A DNA stretch of 64,000 bases from Herbihabitans rhizosphaerae (GCF_004216555.1 NZ_SGWQ01000002.1:279219-343218), one strand, 5' to 3'; shown: positions 24,093-36,740, counted from the stretch's first letter. Notes: generated by a model from the letters alone, not told the origin. Numbers and translations are program-made.

Positions 24093-24773
24093 TCACCAGC
24101 CTCTGGCGCGCCACTCACCGAGCTTGGGCCGTTCGGCCCCGAGCGTGGAGTCGTCGCCGTGACCTGGGTAGAACCACGTGTCGTCCGGGAGCACGTCGAA
24201 GATCCGCTGCTCCACGTCGTCGATCAGGGTGGCGAAGTTCTCCTTGGAGCCGAACGTGTTGCCCACTCCACCGGGGAACAGCGAGTCGCCGGTGAACAGG
24301 TGCGGGTGGCCGCCCGGATCGCGGTACAGCAGCGCGATCGAGCCGGGTGTGTGGCCGCGCAGGTGGATCGCCTCGAGCTCGCACCGGCCCACCGGCACGG
24401 TGTCACCGTGCTCCACGAACCAGTCCGGCGGGACCGGCAGCGGCTCGGCGTCGGCGGCGTGCGCCACGGTGTTCGCGCCGTTCGCGCCGGCGGTCGCGCC
24501 GAGCGCCTGCCAGTGGTCCTGGTGCTGGTGCGTGGTGACGATGGTGCGCAGCGTCGGGCGATCCTGGCCGTAGCCGATCAGCTCGGACAACCGCTGCGGG
24601 TCGGCCGCCGCGTCGATCAGCAGCGCTTCGCGGCTTTCCTTGCACACCAACAGGTACGCGTTGTTGTCCATCTTCCCGACGGACACCTTGGTGATCGTCA
24701 GATGGTCCAGGGTCCTGCGCGTCGCCGCGCCCCCCGGTTCGACATGCCCGGTGTAGTTCTCGACGACGTCCAC
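24093..24773 (-). CDS. MBL-fold metallo-hydrolase (glyoxalase II-like)
   Basis: 226 residues. The two-zinc motif is THQHQDHW (His82, His84, Asp86, His87), with further ligands in LRGHTPGS, FTGDSLFPGG and WFYPGHGDD. This is the hydroxyacyl-thiol hydrolase subgroup, presumably acting on mycothiol or other thiol esters. In mycobacteria the orthologous gene (Rv1637c) neighbours uvrA on the opposite strand; here two genes separate them, which supports the assignment. The start GTG at 24773 begins MDVVENYTGHVEPGG. Confidence 0.9.
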   Translation of the reverse strand: MDVVENYTGHVEPGGAATRRTLDHLTITKVSVGKMDNNAYLLVCKESREALLIDAAADPQRLSELIGYGQDRPTLRTIVTTHQHQDHWQALGATAGANGANTVAHAADAEPLPVPPDWFVEHGDTVPVGRCELEAIHLRGHTPGSIALLYRDPGGHPHLFTGDSLFPGGVGNTFGSKENFATLIDDVEQRIFDVLPDDTWFYPGHGDDSTLGAERPKLGEWRARGW

Positions 24774-24873
24774 ACGTCAAACGTTATCGCGCGTGCCGTT
24801 CAGCGAGCTCACAGGTTGGCCCCCTACGGTGAGGGGGCAACGCACCCCGTGTCCCTTCGATCACTGCGAGCTT

Positions 24874-26157
24874 GTGACCACCACACCGATGGAGAACGCG
24901 CCGCGGTCCGCACGCCGGATCAGCTGGGACCTCCTGCGCGTGCTGGCCGTGTTCGCCGTGGTGCTGCAGCACTTCACCCATCTGGGCCCGATCATCCACC
25001 CGGAGTTGGGCGAGTTCCCGGTGAAGCTGCCCTGGATGTTCGGCGCCAGCGCGCTGCTGGTGATCTCCGCGTACTTCGTGTGCGTCACCGTCCGCAAGGG
25101 TTCGGCGGGTCGCTGGTGGTGGCGCCGGGTGGCGCGGCTGCTCCCGCCGTACCTGGCGGCCGTGGTGATCACCTACCTGGTGCTGAGCCTGGTCGTGCCG
25201 ATCTTCAACGACCAGGGTCACACGATGGGGCAGTTCCTCGGCGGGCCGTTCGGCGACGGCGGGGATGCCGAGGTGCCGCCCTGGTACGAGCCGGACGAGC
25301 GCGACCTGTGGGTGAACCTGCTGATGGTGCAGGGCTGGTCGCCGACCTACCACTGGATCGACGCGTCGTACTGGACGCTCCCGGTGCAACTGATCGCGTT
25401 CACGCTGGCCGCGATGCTCTGGCCGCGCAAGTGGCTGCGCGGCCGCGGGCTGCCGGTGCTGCTGTGGAGCCTGCTGATCGTGCCGCTGGCGCTGCGCTTC
25501 ACGCTGTACTACGACACCTCGCCGCAGTGGGTGCGGTCGCTGTTCGACGGGCTGGCCCTCAACCGGGTGCACCTGTTCGCCATGGGTATCGCGATCTACC
25601 TGTGGTCCAAGCGGCGGATGTCACACCTGCACCTGATCGCGCTGCTGCTGTCCGCGCTGGTGGCGCACGACGCGCACGCGTACTGGACCGACCTCGAGTC
25701 GACGGTCGCCGTCGGCATCGCCGTGGTGCTGATCTGCGCGGCGGCTCGCGGTCCCGACTGGCGCGCCGGTCCGCTGCGGTGGCTCGCGCGGCCGATCCAG
25801 TGGCTGGCCGGGATCTCGTTCGGCGTCTACCTCGTGCACCAGGAGCTGGGGTACGTGCTGGACCGGCTGCTGGTCGGCGAAGGTCTCGATCCGTGGACGC
25901 GGCTGCTCGTGCTGGTCACCGCGTCGGTGCTGGCCGGGTGGCTGCTCACGGTCGCGGTCGAGCGGCCGGTGTTCCGCCTGCTCACCGGCGAGCGCAGGCG
26001 GCCGGCGATCCCGCGTCAGCCCCAGGAGGGCAGGACCGGCAGGGTGCCGGTGAGCGCGGTGCCGTCCGCGCGGCCGGTCAGCCACGCGAGCACGTCCGCT
26101 CCGGTGCCGCCGACCGAGGCCGAATCGCCGTCGTTCGCCAGGTCCCACACGCGCTGA
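24874..26157 (+). CDS. Acyltransferase 3 family membrane protein
   Basis: 427 residues from GTG 24874 (ATG 24889 is an alternative; neither has a strong ribosome site). About ten hydrophobic segments. The N-terminus RISWDLLRVLAVFAVVLQHF has the conserved Arg and His of acyltransferase-3 proteins, and LAGISFGVYLVHQELGY is the usual late motif. Such enzymes move acetyl or other acyl groups onto extracellular sugars or lipids. The last 60 residues are a Ser/Pro/Arg-rich cytoplasmic tail, and 142 bases overlap the convergent downstream gene. Substrate unknown. Confidence 0.85.
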   Translation: MTTTPMENAPRSARRISWDLLRVLAVFAVVLQHFTHLGPIIHPELGEFPVKLPWMFGASALLVISAYFVCVTVRKGSAGRWWWRRVARLLPPYLAAVVITYLVLSLVVPIFNDQGHTMGQFLGGPFGDGGDAEVPPWYEPDERDLWVNLLMVQGWSPTYHWIDASYWTLPVQLIAFTLAAMLWPRKWLRGRGLPVLLWSLLIVPLALRFTLYYDTSPQWVRSLFDGLALNRVHLFAMGIAIYLWSKRRMSHLHLIALLLSALVAHDAHAYWTDLESTVAVGIAVVLICAAARGPDWRAGPLRWLARPIQWLAGISFGVYLVHQELGYVLDRLLVGEGLDPWTRLLVLVTASVLAGWLLTVAVERPVFRLLTGERRRPAIPRQPQEGRTGRVPVSAVPSARPVSHASTSAPVPPTEAESPSFARSHTR

Positions 26158-26807
26158 CGGCCGTCCAGGTCGACCTCCAGCCGCAGCGCCGGCAACGTGG
26201 TGCGGGCGTCGAGCATCCCGAGCGCGTTGTCGATCACCCGTTCCAGGTGGTCGGCCGGAATGTCGGCGAACGTGACGCCGAGATCGAGATCCACCAGGTG
26301 CACCCAGACCTCGAGGTGACGCATGCCCGGCACCCGCCAGGCCGGGAACTGCGTGCCCGAGCGGTGCGCCACGGTGGCGAGCCACTGCGAGCCGGTCATC
26401 TCGTGGGCGGCGTTGTCGAACCGCTGAGTCGAGGCGAGCAGGTCCTCGTGCAGGATCTGCGCGAGGCGGTCGGCGCCTTCCTCGATGTCGGCGTCCCGGT
26501 CGGCGGCACTGGCGTACATCGGATGCTCCACACCGGTGCGCGCCCAGGTCAGCAGGTTGACCAGCGCGTCGGCGTTGCGGGCCAGATGGGTGATCACGTG
26601 CCCTCTGGTCCAGCCGGGCAGGCGGCTCGGCGTGTGGGCGCCGCGGTCGTCGAGGTCCGCGACCGCGTCGTGCAGCGCGGCGTCGGCCACGCGTACGGCG
26701 GCCAGGGTCTCGGTTGCCCTGTCCAGCGCGGCCCTGCTCTCGTGGTCGCGCGGCGCGGGTACCGTGTCACCGGTGAGAGTGCGCGGTGACGTGCTTGATC
26801 CGGTCAT
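26016..26807 (-). CDS. Maleylpyruvate isomerase / mycothiol-dependent DinB-like protein
   Basis: 263 residues from ATG 26807, preceded by GGGGATGCCGCC; an in-frame ATG at 26834 has no ribosome site. The N-terminal domain is a four-helix DinB/MDMPI bundle with the conserved LPGWTRGHVITHLARNADAL, whose two His residues and a later acidic residue bind metal. WRVPGMRHLEVWVHLVDLDLG closes the bundle, and a C-terminal MDMPI-C/sterol-carrier-like domain follows. Family members use mycothiol as cofactor or thiol acceptor. Its neighbour, the MBL hydrolase, may also act on thiol esters, but no pathway is evident. Confidence 0.85.
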   Translation of the reverse strand: MTGSSTSPRTLTGDTVPAPRDHESRAALDRATETLAAVRVADAALHDAVADLDDRGAHTPSRLPGWTRGHVITHLARNADALVNLLTWARTGVEHPMYASAADRDADIEEGADRLAQILHEDLLASTQRFDNAAHEMTGSQWLATVAHRSGTQFPAWRVPGMRHLEVWVHLVDLDLGVTFADIPADHLERVIDNALGMLDARTTLPALRLEVDLDGRQRVWDLANDGDSASVGGTGADVLAWLTGRADGTALTGTLPVLPSWG

Positions 26808-27018
26808 GGCGGCATCCCCGACGTAGTGGTCCATCTGTACCGATTTCGTGTGTGCGGTGAGATCCAGGGTAGGCCGGTTCGGCTACGGAGGGGTAGGGCC
26901 CATTCGCCTCTCGGTCGACGGGGGCGTCCGGAATTGTCGGTGGCCGGACATAGCATGGTTCGCGGCTGTGTTCGTCTCGCCAGTTCTCACCTGAAGTACC
27001 AGTACCGAAGGGACACCA

Positions 27019-29898
<2,880 letters not shown>

Positions 29899-29962
29899 GT
29901 GGCGTGCCGCACCGTGATTGTCGGTGCCTTGTGCGAGACTCAGCGTGACACCAGGAGGCGAT

Positions 29963-30538
29963 GTGACTGCTCTTCCCCAGCCGCCGCATCTGCTGACGGT
30001 CGCCGAATTCGCCGCACTCGGCGAGGACGAGACCGTCCGCTATGAGCTGCAGGAAGGCGTTCTCGTCATGTCGCCGAGCCCGGCGCCCGACCACAACATC
30101 GCATCGGGCGAGTTGTTCTTCCAGGTGCGACCACAACTGCCGCCCGACCTGCGTGCGATCCAGGACACGGATATAGATCTTGAACTCGTGCCTGCGGACG
30201 ATCCAGGGTTCGCGCGCAGGCCGGACCTTGCCGTGATCAGGGGCTCGGCGCTTGATCGAGTTCGAAACCAAGGCGGATTGCTCTGCGCTGCCGACGTCGT
30301 CCTGGCGGTGGAGATCGTGTCTCCTGGCTCCAAGCGCATGGACTATGTGATCAAGCGCGGGGAGTACGCGGACGCCGGAATCCCGCACTATTGGATCATC
30401 GACCTCGGCGAGCCCGCGTCGCTTGCGACCTTCCATCTCGCGGACGAGTTCGGCTACCTCGAGGGTGGCGAGCACTCGGGCACTTTCCGCGCGGTGGAGC
30501 CGTTCGAGATCACGATCGACCTCGACGCGCTCAACTGA
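29963..30538 (+). CDS. Uma2 family putative restriction endonuclease (copy 1)
   Basis: 191 residues from GTG 29963, directly after ACCAGGAGGCGAT. The DUF820/Uma2 PD-(D/E)XK-like core is visible: RRPDLAVIRG (Asp), VLAVEIVSPGSKRMDYVIKRGEYADAGIPHYWIIDL with the Glu and Lys positions. The same fold and length recur in the gene at 58320-58895. Function of these very common small nucleases is unproven. It ends eight bases inside the convergent membrane-protein gene. Confidence 0.88.
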   Translation: MTALPQPPHLLTVAEFAALGEDETVRYELQEGVLVMSPSPAPDHNIASGELFFQVRPQLPPDLRAIQDTDIDLELVPADDPGFARRPDLAVIRGSALDRVRNQGGLLCAADVVLAVEIVSPGSKRMDYVIKRGEYADAGIPHYWIIDLGEPASLATFHLADEFGYLEGGEHSGTFRAVEPFEITIDLDALN

Positions 30539-32006
30539 GCGGCGGGCGCTCCTCGTCGTCGTGGGGCTGGGCGCCGGGGCCGACCTCCTGCACGGCGAAC
30601 CCGTCGGACGGCGAATCCTGTTGCGGCGCACCGGGTTCCGGTGTCGCCTCGTCCCGCCGGTCACGCAAGTACAGCAGGACGAGCAGAGCGGCCGCGATGG
30701 TCAGCACCGTGCAGTAGATCACCAGGCCGGCCGTGTCGTCCTGGCGCACCGGCTCCTCGCCGGGCGCTCCGACGTCGACCCGCACCTTCATCAGCGAGTC
30801 ACCGATCACGGTGAGGGTGCCGCTGGCCGCGACGGCGATCGCGGTGGTGAACGCGGCTATCTGAGGGAAGTTCGACAGCCGCGGACGGCTGGGCGTGATC
30901 GCCGTGGCGACACACACCAGCGCGAGCGGGCCGATCGCGGCGAGAACCTTGCCGAGGGTGTCGCTCGATTTCGTCTGCGTCTCGACGAGCACGACCAGGA
31001 TGACCGCCAGGCCGACCAGTACGCCCGGCGCGACCAGCGACCGGAAGCGGAACGCGCCGATGATCACGCCGAGGAGTACCGCCACCACGCAGTACACCCA
31101 GGTGGCGCTGTCGTCGTCGCGTCCGGACATCGAGAAGGTGCCGACGCCGAACGTGATCAGGAACGGGTACACGGCGGCGATCGTGAGCCCGAGCGCGGTG
31201 GCGGCCAGCGCCATGCGCACGCCGGCCGCCGCGGCGAGCACGACTCCGGCCACCAGCATCGCGACCACGGCGATCTTGCCGACTGTGCTCTCGGTGACGG
31301 GCTTGTCCGTGCCGAGCACGACCACCGTGGTGAGCAGCGGCAGTAGAAGGGCGACGATCGCGGCGACCGGATTCCCTTGTGGCGCAACCGTTTCCTGGCG
31401 CACCGTGAGCAGCGGTGCGACGGTGACGAGCGCCGCCACGACGAGCAGGACCAACGGAATGGCGGGCGTCTCCCAGCGGCCGGCCGGCCCGAGCAGGACC
31501 TGTGAGCCGCCGGCTCCGCCGGCCGCCAGCAGTCCCACGATGGGTGCCGCGATCCACCGGCGGTTGGACCGCACGATGTACAGCACCGCGGCGAGCACCC
31601 CGACCAGAACCAGCGCGCCGCCGGCCGCCTTCAAGCAGGTCACCACGATCTGGTCGGCGAACGCCGGTTTCTCGCCCCGGAACGAGAACAGTCCTCCGCG
31701 CCGGTCCGACGACGGGTGGTCGATGAGGAACCCGACGACGATCGCCACCGCTCCCAGCGGCAACTGCCATCGCCACAGCCGGACGAACAGCAGCGCCACG
31801 GCGGTGACGATCGCGCCGACGATGTACACCGGGAGCTGCCAGTCGGCCACGTCGGTCTGCTCGGGGCCGACGACCAGGCCCTGGGCGAACGACTGCGGAG
31901 CGCCGATGAAGGCGATGGCCACGGCACCGGCGATGGCTGCCGCCGCGACGGGCAGCGTCGCGGTCGAGTCCTGGCGAGGCGCGGGCGCCTCGATCGATGC
32001 GGTCAC
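30531..32006 (-). CDS. Polytopic membrane protein of unknown function (paralogue A)
   Basis: 491 residues from GTG 32006 (MTASIEAPAPRQDS). About 13 hydrophobic segments follow a short Pro/Ala N-terminus. The C-terminus is a hydrophilic acidic tail ending in DDEERPPLS. I do not recognise a family. It resembles the protein encoded at 33937-35340 in length, segment pattern and acidic tail. Both share a stretch of the type FxxPF-G-G-D-WVF-LLG-R in the middle. The two genes flank a phytase and an SRPBCC gene. A transport or sensing role is only a guess. Confidence 0.75.
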   Translation of the reverse strand: MTASIEAPAPRQDSTATLPVAAAAIAGAVAIAFIGAPQSFAQGLVVGPEQTDVADWQLPVYIVGAIVTAVALLFVRLWRWQLPLGAVAIVVGFLIDHPSSDRRGGLFSFRGEKPAFADQIVVTCLKAAGGALVLVGVLAAVLYIVRSNRRWIAAPIVGLLAAGGAGGSQVLLGPAGRWETPAIPLVLLVVAALVTVAPLLTVRQETVAPQGNPVAAIVALLLPLLTTVVVLGTDKPVTESTVGKIAVVAMLVAGVVLAAAAGVRMALAATALGLTIAAVYPFLITFGVGTFSMSGRDDDSATWVYCVVAVLLGVIIGAFRFRSLVAPGVLVGLAVILVVLVETQTKSSDTLGKVLAAIGPLALVCVATAITPSRPRLSNFPQIAAFTTAIAVAASGTLTVIGDSLMKVRVDVGAPGEEPVRQDDTAGLVIYCTVLTIAAALLVLLYLRDRRDEATPEPGAPQQDSPSDGFAVQEVGPGAQPHDDEERPPLS

Positions 32007-32152
32007 GACGCGAACCGTAGCGGGCCGCGCCGGACACCGCGGGTGAGTGATCAATCCGTGACACTCGGCTGTTCCGTCGGTGGTTCACGTCACCGACAGC
32101 CGGTGTACATCACCGCTCACGAGGCTGGGCTCTCACCGATCAGGGAGGCACC

Positions 32153-33445
32153 ATGGCCAGACTCGGCCGGATCGCGGCGGCGAGCGCCCTCACGCTCGCC
32201 GCGGTGTCAACGGTCCTCGGCGGCGTACCGGCGAGCGCGGACGCGCTTCCGGTGGTCCAACCGCGAACCGAGACCGCACCCAACTTCGACGACGACCCTG
32301 GCGGCAACGCCGACGCGGACGACCCGGCGATCTGGGTGCACCCCACCAACCCCGACCGCAGTGTCGTGGTCGGCACCCTCAAGAACGGCGGGCTCACCGT
32401 CGTCGGACTCAATGGCCGCCAGCTCCAGCACATCGCCGCACCGCCGGCCGGCCGGTTCAACAACGTCGACATCATCCAGGGCGCGCGGTTCGCCGATCGG
32501 GTCCTGGACATCGCGGTCGTCACCGACCGCGGCCGCGACCGGCTGCGCGTGTACGGCATCGACCCGCGCGGCGCCGACGCCGGCTCGGCCGTTCTCACCG
32601 ACATCACCACCGCCTCGCCCCGGCTGCTGTTCAGCGCGTCCGAGGCCGAGGTGGAGGAACAGCGCACCGGCTACGGGACGACGGTGTGGCCGGACCCCGC
32701 GGGCGGCGCGCCGTTCGTCGTGGTCAGCCGGCGGCACGAGACCCGACTGGCGGTGTTCCGGATGCGCTCGGACTCGACCGGCAAGATCGGCTACGTGCCC
32801 AGCGCTCAGATCGACCTGCCGGCCACGTTCACCGTGGGCGGCGCCGAGTGGACGCCGTGCGCCGAGCCGGGCGAGCGGCCACAGGTCGAGGGCATGGTCG
32901 TGGACGGGGTGGCGAACGTGCTCTACGCGGCGCAGGAGGACGTGGGCGTGTGGCGGATTCCGTTGCAGGCAGGCGGATTCGGCACACCGGAGTTGGTCGA
33001 GCGGGTGCGCGAGTTCGGCCAGCCGGCCACGTATGACGCCACGAAGGAGGAGTGCGTGCCGACGGGTCCGCCCGCGGCCGAGGCCGGCACCCGGCTGAGC
33101 GCCGACGCCGAGGGGTTGACCGTGGCGTACAACGGTGACGGGACCCGCACGCTGGTCGCGTCCAGCCAGGGCGACAGCACGTTCTCCGCGTTCGCGATCA
33201 CCGACACCGGGATCACCGCGACCGGCCGGTTCCGAGTCGGCCGCGGTTACCGGATCGACGGCGTCCAGCACAGCGACGGCGCCGCAGTCACCACCGCACC
33301 GCTCGGGCGGGCGTTCCCGAACGGTCTGCTGGTCGTGCACGACGGGGAGAACACTCCTGCGGTGTCCGACGGCGGTGAGACCCGGCCGAACACCAACTTC
33401 AAGTTCGTGCGCTGGGACGAGGTGACCTGCGTGCTCGGCAGCTGA
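32153..33445 (+). CDS. Secreted beta-propeller phytase
   Basis: 430 residues. The ATG follows GGGAGGCACC. A Sec signal peptide ends near VPASADA. The propeller phytase signature is clear: DDPAIWVHPTNPDRSVVVGT, KNGGLTVVGLNGRQLQHI, GRFNNVDIIQG, and VEGMVVDGVANVLYAAQEDVG later, with the acidic residues that bind Ca2+. Such enzymes remove phosphate from phytate outside the cell to supply phosphorus. No phosphate-regulation box was recognised upstream. It is divergent from membrane protein A. Confidence 0.9.
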   Translation: MARLGRIAAASALTLAAVSTVLGGVPASADALPVVQPRTETAPNFDDDPGGNADADDPAIWVHPTNPDRSVVVGTLKNGGLTVVGLNGRQLQHIAAPPAGRFNNVDIIQGARFADRVLDIAVVTDRGRDRLRVYGIDPRGADAGSAVLTDITTASPRLLFSASEAEVEEQRTGYGTTVWPDPAGGAPFVVVSRRHETRLAVFRMRSDSTGKIGYVPSAQIDLPATFTVGGAEWTPCAEPGERPQVEGMVVDGVANVLYAAQEDVGVWRIPLQAGGFGTPELVERVREFGQPATYDATKEECVPTGPPAAEAGTRLSADAEGLTVAYNGDGTRTLVASSQGDSTFSAFAITDTGITATGRFRVGRGYRIDGVQHSDGAAVTTAPLGRAFPNGLLVVHDGENTPAVSDGGETRPNTNFKFVRWDEVTCVLGS

Positions 33446-33485
33446 CCGGCGCGGAGCCTCAGCATAGCCCGGGCATACTGGCGGC

Positions 33486-33944
33486 GTGGCTGGACGATTC
33501 CCGCATCACTATTCGTTCCGCAGCGAGTGGGATCTCGGCGCGTCCGCGTCGGAGGTGTTCGACGTGCTCGCTGACCTGGGCTCCTACCCGGCGTGGTGGC
33601 CGCAGGTCCGCTCGATCCGGCAGGTCGCCGAGGACGCGGCCGAGCTGGTGTGCCGCTCGGTGCTGCCGTACGACCTGGTGTTCCGGGCGAGCCACGAGCG
33701 CAAGGACAAGGCGGCGGGCGAGCTGCGCGCCCGGCTGACCGGCGACCTCGACGGGTACGCCGGGTGGACGATCGAGCCGCGCGGGCACGGCACCCGGCTG
33801 GTGTTCACCCAGGGCGTCGAGGTCACCAAGCCGCTGCTGCGCCGCCTCGGCCTGATCGCGCGGCCGGCCCTGCTGGTCAACCACGAGCTGATGATGCGCC
33901 AGGGGCGGCGTGGACTGCGGACGCTCCTGGCCCCGCCTAGTTAG
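33486..33944 (+). CDS. SRPBCC (polyketide cyclase/dehydrase-like) protein
   Basis: 152 residues from GTG 33486. The START-like pattern is visible: SEWDLGASASEVFDVLADLGSYPAWWPQ at the N-terminus (the core is VFDVLADLGSYPAWWP), a middle GYAGWTIEPRGHGTRLVFTQG, and a long C-terminal helix NHELMMRQGRRGLRTLL. These small proteins form a hydrophobic pocket; ligand and role are unknown. It lies 40 bp after the phytase and its stop overlaps the convergent membrane-protein gene by eight bases. Confidence 0.82.
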   Translation: MAGRFPHHYSFRSEWDLGASASEVFDVLADLGSYPAWWPQVRSIRQVAEDAAELVCRSVLPYDLVFRASHERKDKAAGELRARLTGDLDGYAGWTIEPRGHGTRLVFTQGVEVTKPLLRRLGLIARPALLVNHELMMRQGRRGLRTLLAPPS

Positions 33945-35340
33945 CCGAGTTCACCGGCAGACCGGCGGGCTCCTCGTCATCGTCCACTGTGGACGGTTCG
34001 GTTCCGCTGCCGACGCCCATCACGAGCACACAGGCGACGAGCAGCAACGCGCCCGCGATCAGTGTCGCCTCGCCGCCGTTGAACACGGTGGCCTCGCCGG
34101 TCTGGCCGATCTGCGTCAGGTTCAGCGCGTACGCCGTCCCGACCTGGGCGGTCACCGCGAACGCGCCGATCACCGGCGCCGCGACCGACCGTGGGCCGAG
34201 TGCGGCGCCGGTGGTGGCGACGCTCGCCGTCACGGCGAACACGGCGAGGCTGAGCAGCACGGCGTACGGCAGGTACGGATCGCCGTCGGACGGCGGTGTG
34301 CTGACGCCGACGGTGAAGGCCAGCAGGATCAGTGACAGCAGCGCGCACGCGCCGGCGCCGTACCAGGCGCGCCACCGGTTCAGGCCGGCCGCGCACCCGA
34401 GCAGCAGACCGACGAGCGCGAACACCCACATCAGATCGAGGTGCCCGCGCATGCCACCGGCGGCCAGCGCGAACGGGGTGAACAGCCCGACGTTGATCAG
34501 CGCGACGGCCGCCGTGCCGACCACCGCGCGGGAGCCGGCGGTAGCCGCCAGACTCACCGCCACGACGAGCAGCGCCACGCCGGCGACGCCGATCGTCACC
34601 ACCTGGTCGGACTGCCGCAGCACCAGGTCGAGCACGACCGGCAGCGCTGCCGCGACCGAGGCGGCGGCGACGACCAGCCAGGTCGGTGGTTGCCCGACCG
34701 TGGCACGGGGGAGTGCTCGGTTGATCACCACCGCGCCGGTCGCGCCGGCCAGGCTGACCGCGGCGAGCACCGTGTGCAGGGTGTCCAGCGAGCCGCCGGT
34801 GCCGGTGAACGCGTGCACGAACACGGTCAGGCCGAGCCACGCGACGCCGGCGACCGCACCGGCGAGTGCCCCGCCGATCGGCGGGAAACCGTTGCGACAC
34901 AACAATGTCGCGGCACCCAGTAGGCCGATGGTGACCAGTGCGGGGGACGCGCCGCCGGTCACGTACACCAGCTCGAGTGGGAGGTCCTCGGTGAACATCG
35001 TCGGGTCGATCTCGGTCAGTGTGGCCGGCATGCCGAGCACCGTGCCGGCCACCAGCAGCCACGGCCAGCCTCGGTGTGCGGCGAGGCGCAGCACCACGAG
35101 CCCGATCACGGTGGCCACCGCGGCGGACCCGCTGAGGTACCCGAACAGACCGATATCCGATCCGCCCGGCCGGTTCATCCCGGCAAGCCGGTGCACCGCG
35201 AGCGCCGAGGACGACGCGTTCACCAACGCGCCGACGGTCGCGGCGGCGAAACACGCCGCGATCACCGCCTGCCGCGAGACTCGACTGTCCACTATGGACT
35301 CCACGGCGAGCTCGTCGCCAGGCGAAGACATGGCCGACAC
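33937..35340 (-). CDS. Polytopic membrane protein of unknown function (paralogue B)
   Basis: 467 residues from GTG 35340; ATG 35331 (MSSPGDELAVES) is an equally possible start. About 13 hydrophobic segments, a hydrophilic N-terminus of some 25 residues and an acidic C-terminal tail with DDDEEPAG. Family not recognised. Resembles membrane protein A (30531-32006). Both genes end in an eight-base overlap with the convergent gene. Confidence 0.75.
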   Translation of the reverse strand: MSAMSSPGDELAVESIVDSRVSRQAVIAACFAAATVGALVNASSSALAVHRLAGMNRPGGSDIGLFGYLSGSAAVATVIGLVVLRLAAHRGWPWLLVAGTVLGMPATLTEIDPTMFTEDLPLELVYVTGGASPALVTIGLLGAATLLCRNGFPPIGGALAGAVAGVAWLGLTVFVHAFTGTGGSLDTLHTVLAAVSLAGATGAVVINRALPRATVGQPPTWLVVAAASVAAALPVVLDLVLRQSDQVVTIGVAGVALLVVAVSLAATAGSRAVVGTAAVALINVGLFTPFALAAGGMRGHLDLMWVFALVGLLLGCAAGLNRWRAWYGAGACALLSLILLAFTVGVSTPPSDGDPYLPYAVLLSLAVFAVTASVATTGAALGPRSVAAPVIGAFAVTAQVGTAYALNLTQIGQTGEATVFNGGEATLIAGALLLVACVLVMGVGSGTEPSTVDDDEEPAGLPVNSAN

Positions 35341-35396
35341 CGTACGGAGGTCATGTCAGGTGAATCGAGTCCCGAGGCCCTTTCGTAATGCTCGGG

Positions 35397-36740
35397 TCAC
35401 CCGGATGGCGGCTTGCTCGCTTCCCCTTGCTCTTCACCGTGTTCGTCGACCAGCGTCGACTCGTCGAACGGGTCGTCGCCGCGCAGCACGCCGGCCGCCT
35501 TCTCGCGATCGAACTCCTTGGTCCAACTGCCGACGAGCACGGTGGCGACCGCGTTGCCGGCGAAGTTGGTCAGCGATCGCGCCTCGGACATGAACCGGTC
35601 GATGCCGACGATCAGGCCGACGCCGCCGACCAGGTCCGGCCGGTGCGCCTGGAGCCCGCCGGCCAGCGTGGCCAGCCCGGCTCCGGTGACACCGGCGGCG
35701 CCCTTGGAGGCGATGATCATGAACACCAGCAGCGAGATCTGCTCACCGAAACTGAGCGGGCTGTTGGTCGCCTCGGCCACGAACAGTGTCGCCATGGTCA
35801 GGTAGATCGCGGTGCCGTCCAGGTTGAACGAGTACCCGGTCGGCACCGTGATGCCGACGACCGGCTTGCTCACGCCGAGGTGCTCCATCTTGGCGATCAG
35901 CCGGGGGAGTGCCACCTCGGACGAGGACGCGGACAGGATCAGCAGGAACTCCCGGCCCAGGTAGCGCAGCAGCGTGAAGATGTTGATCTTGGCGACGAAC
36001 CACAGAATCGGGCCGAGTACGACGAACACGAACAGCAGACAGGTGACGTAGAACCCGACCATGATCACCAGCAGGCCCTGCAGCGCGCTCGCGCCGGTCT
36101 GGCCGACCACCGCGGCGATCGCGCCGAACGCGCCGACCGGAGCCGCCCACATCAGCATGGCGAGGATCTTGAACACCAGCCGCTGGATGTGCTCGATGCC
36201 GCGCAGGATCGGCTTTCCCTTGTCGCCCAGGCGTTGTAGCGCGAATCCGGTGAGCAGCGCGATGAACAGCGTCTGCAGCACGCTGTCCGCCGTGAACGCC
36301 GAGATCATGGTCTTCGGGATGATGCTGAGCAGGAAGTCGACCGTGTTCTGCCCGCCCTTGGCCTCCGCCTGGCCCGCCTTCTCGGTGTCCTTGTCGACCG
36401 AGAGGCCCTCGCCGGGGTGCAGGATGTTGCCGACGATCAGGCCGATCACCAGCGCCACGGTGGACATGATCAGGAAGTAGCCGATCGCCAGCCCGCCGAC
36501 CTTGCCCACCTTGGCGGCCTTGGCCACCGAACCGACGCCGAGCACGATCGTGCAGAAGATGATCGGGCTGATCATCATCTTGATCAGGTTCACGAACGCG
36601 GTGCCGATCGGCTTGAGGCCCTTGGCGAACTCGGGTGCGAGGAGCCCGACCGCGATGCCGATCGCGACCGCGACGATGACCGCGATGTACAGGTAGTGCG
36701 TTCGGTCCTTACGGGGCGGCCGCACCTCCGGATAGGTCAC
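35397..36740 (-). CDS. Dicarboxylate/glutamate:cation symporter (DctA/GltP type)
   Basis: 447 residues from GTG 36740, preceded by GAGGAGGTAACC; a GTG ten codons earlier lacks this. The DAACS signatures are present: the Ser-rich loop SASSSEVALPRL and the substrate motif GITVPTGYSFNLDGTAIYL. About eight membrane helices and two re-entrant loops are expected. It imports C4-dicarboxylates or acidic amino acids with H+ or Na+. The 130-residue C-terminal part ends in an Asp/Glu-rich tail. No two-component regulator is nearby. Confidence 0.94.
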   Translation of the reverse strand: MTYPEVRPPRKDRTHYLYIAVIVAVAIGIAVGLLAPEFAKGLKPIGTAFVNLIKMMISPIIFCTIVLGVGSVAKAAKVGKVGGLAIGYFLIMSTVALVIGLIVGNILHPGEGLSVDKDTEKAGQAEAKGGQNTVDFLLSIIPKTMISAFTADSVLQTLFIALLTGFALQRLGDKGKPILRGIEHIQRLVFKILAMLMWAAPVGAFGAIAAVVGQTGASALQGLLVIMVGFYVTCLLFVFVVLGPILWFVAKINIFTLLRYLGREFLLILSASSSEVALPRLIAKMEHLGVSKPVVGITVPTGYSFNLDGTAIYLTMATLFVAEATNSPLSFGEQISLLVFMIIASKGAAGVTGAGLATLAGGLQAHRPDLVGGVGLIVGIDRFMSEARSLTNFAGNAVATVLVGSWTKEFDREKAAGVLRGDDPFDESTLVDEHGEEQGEASKPPSG

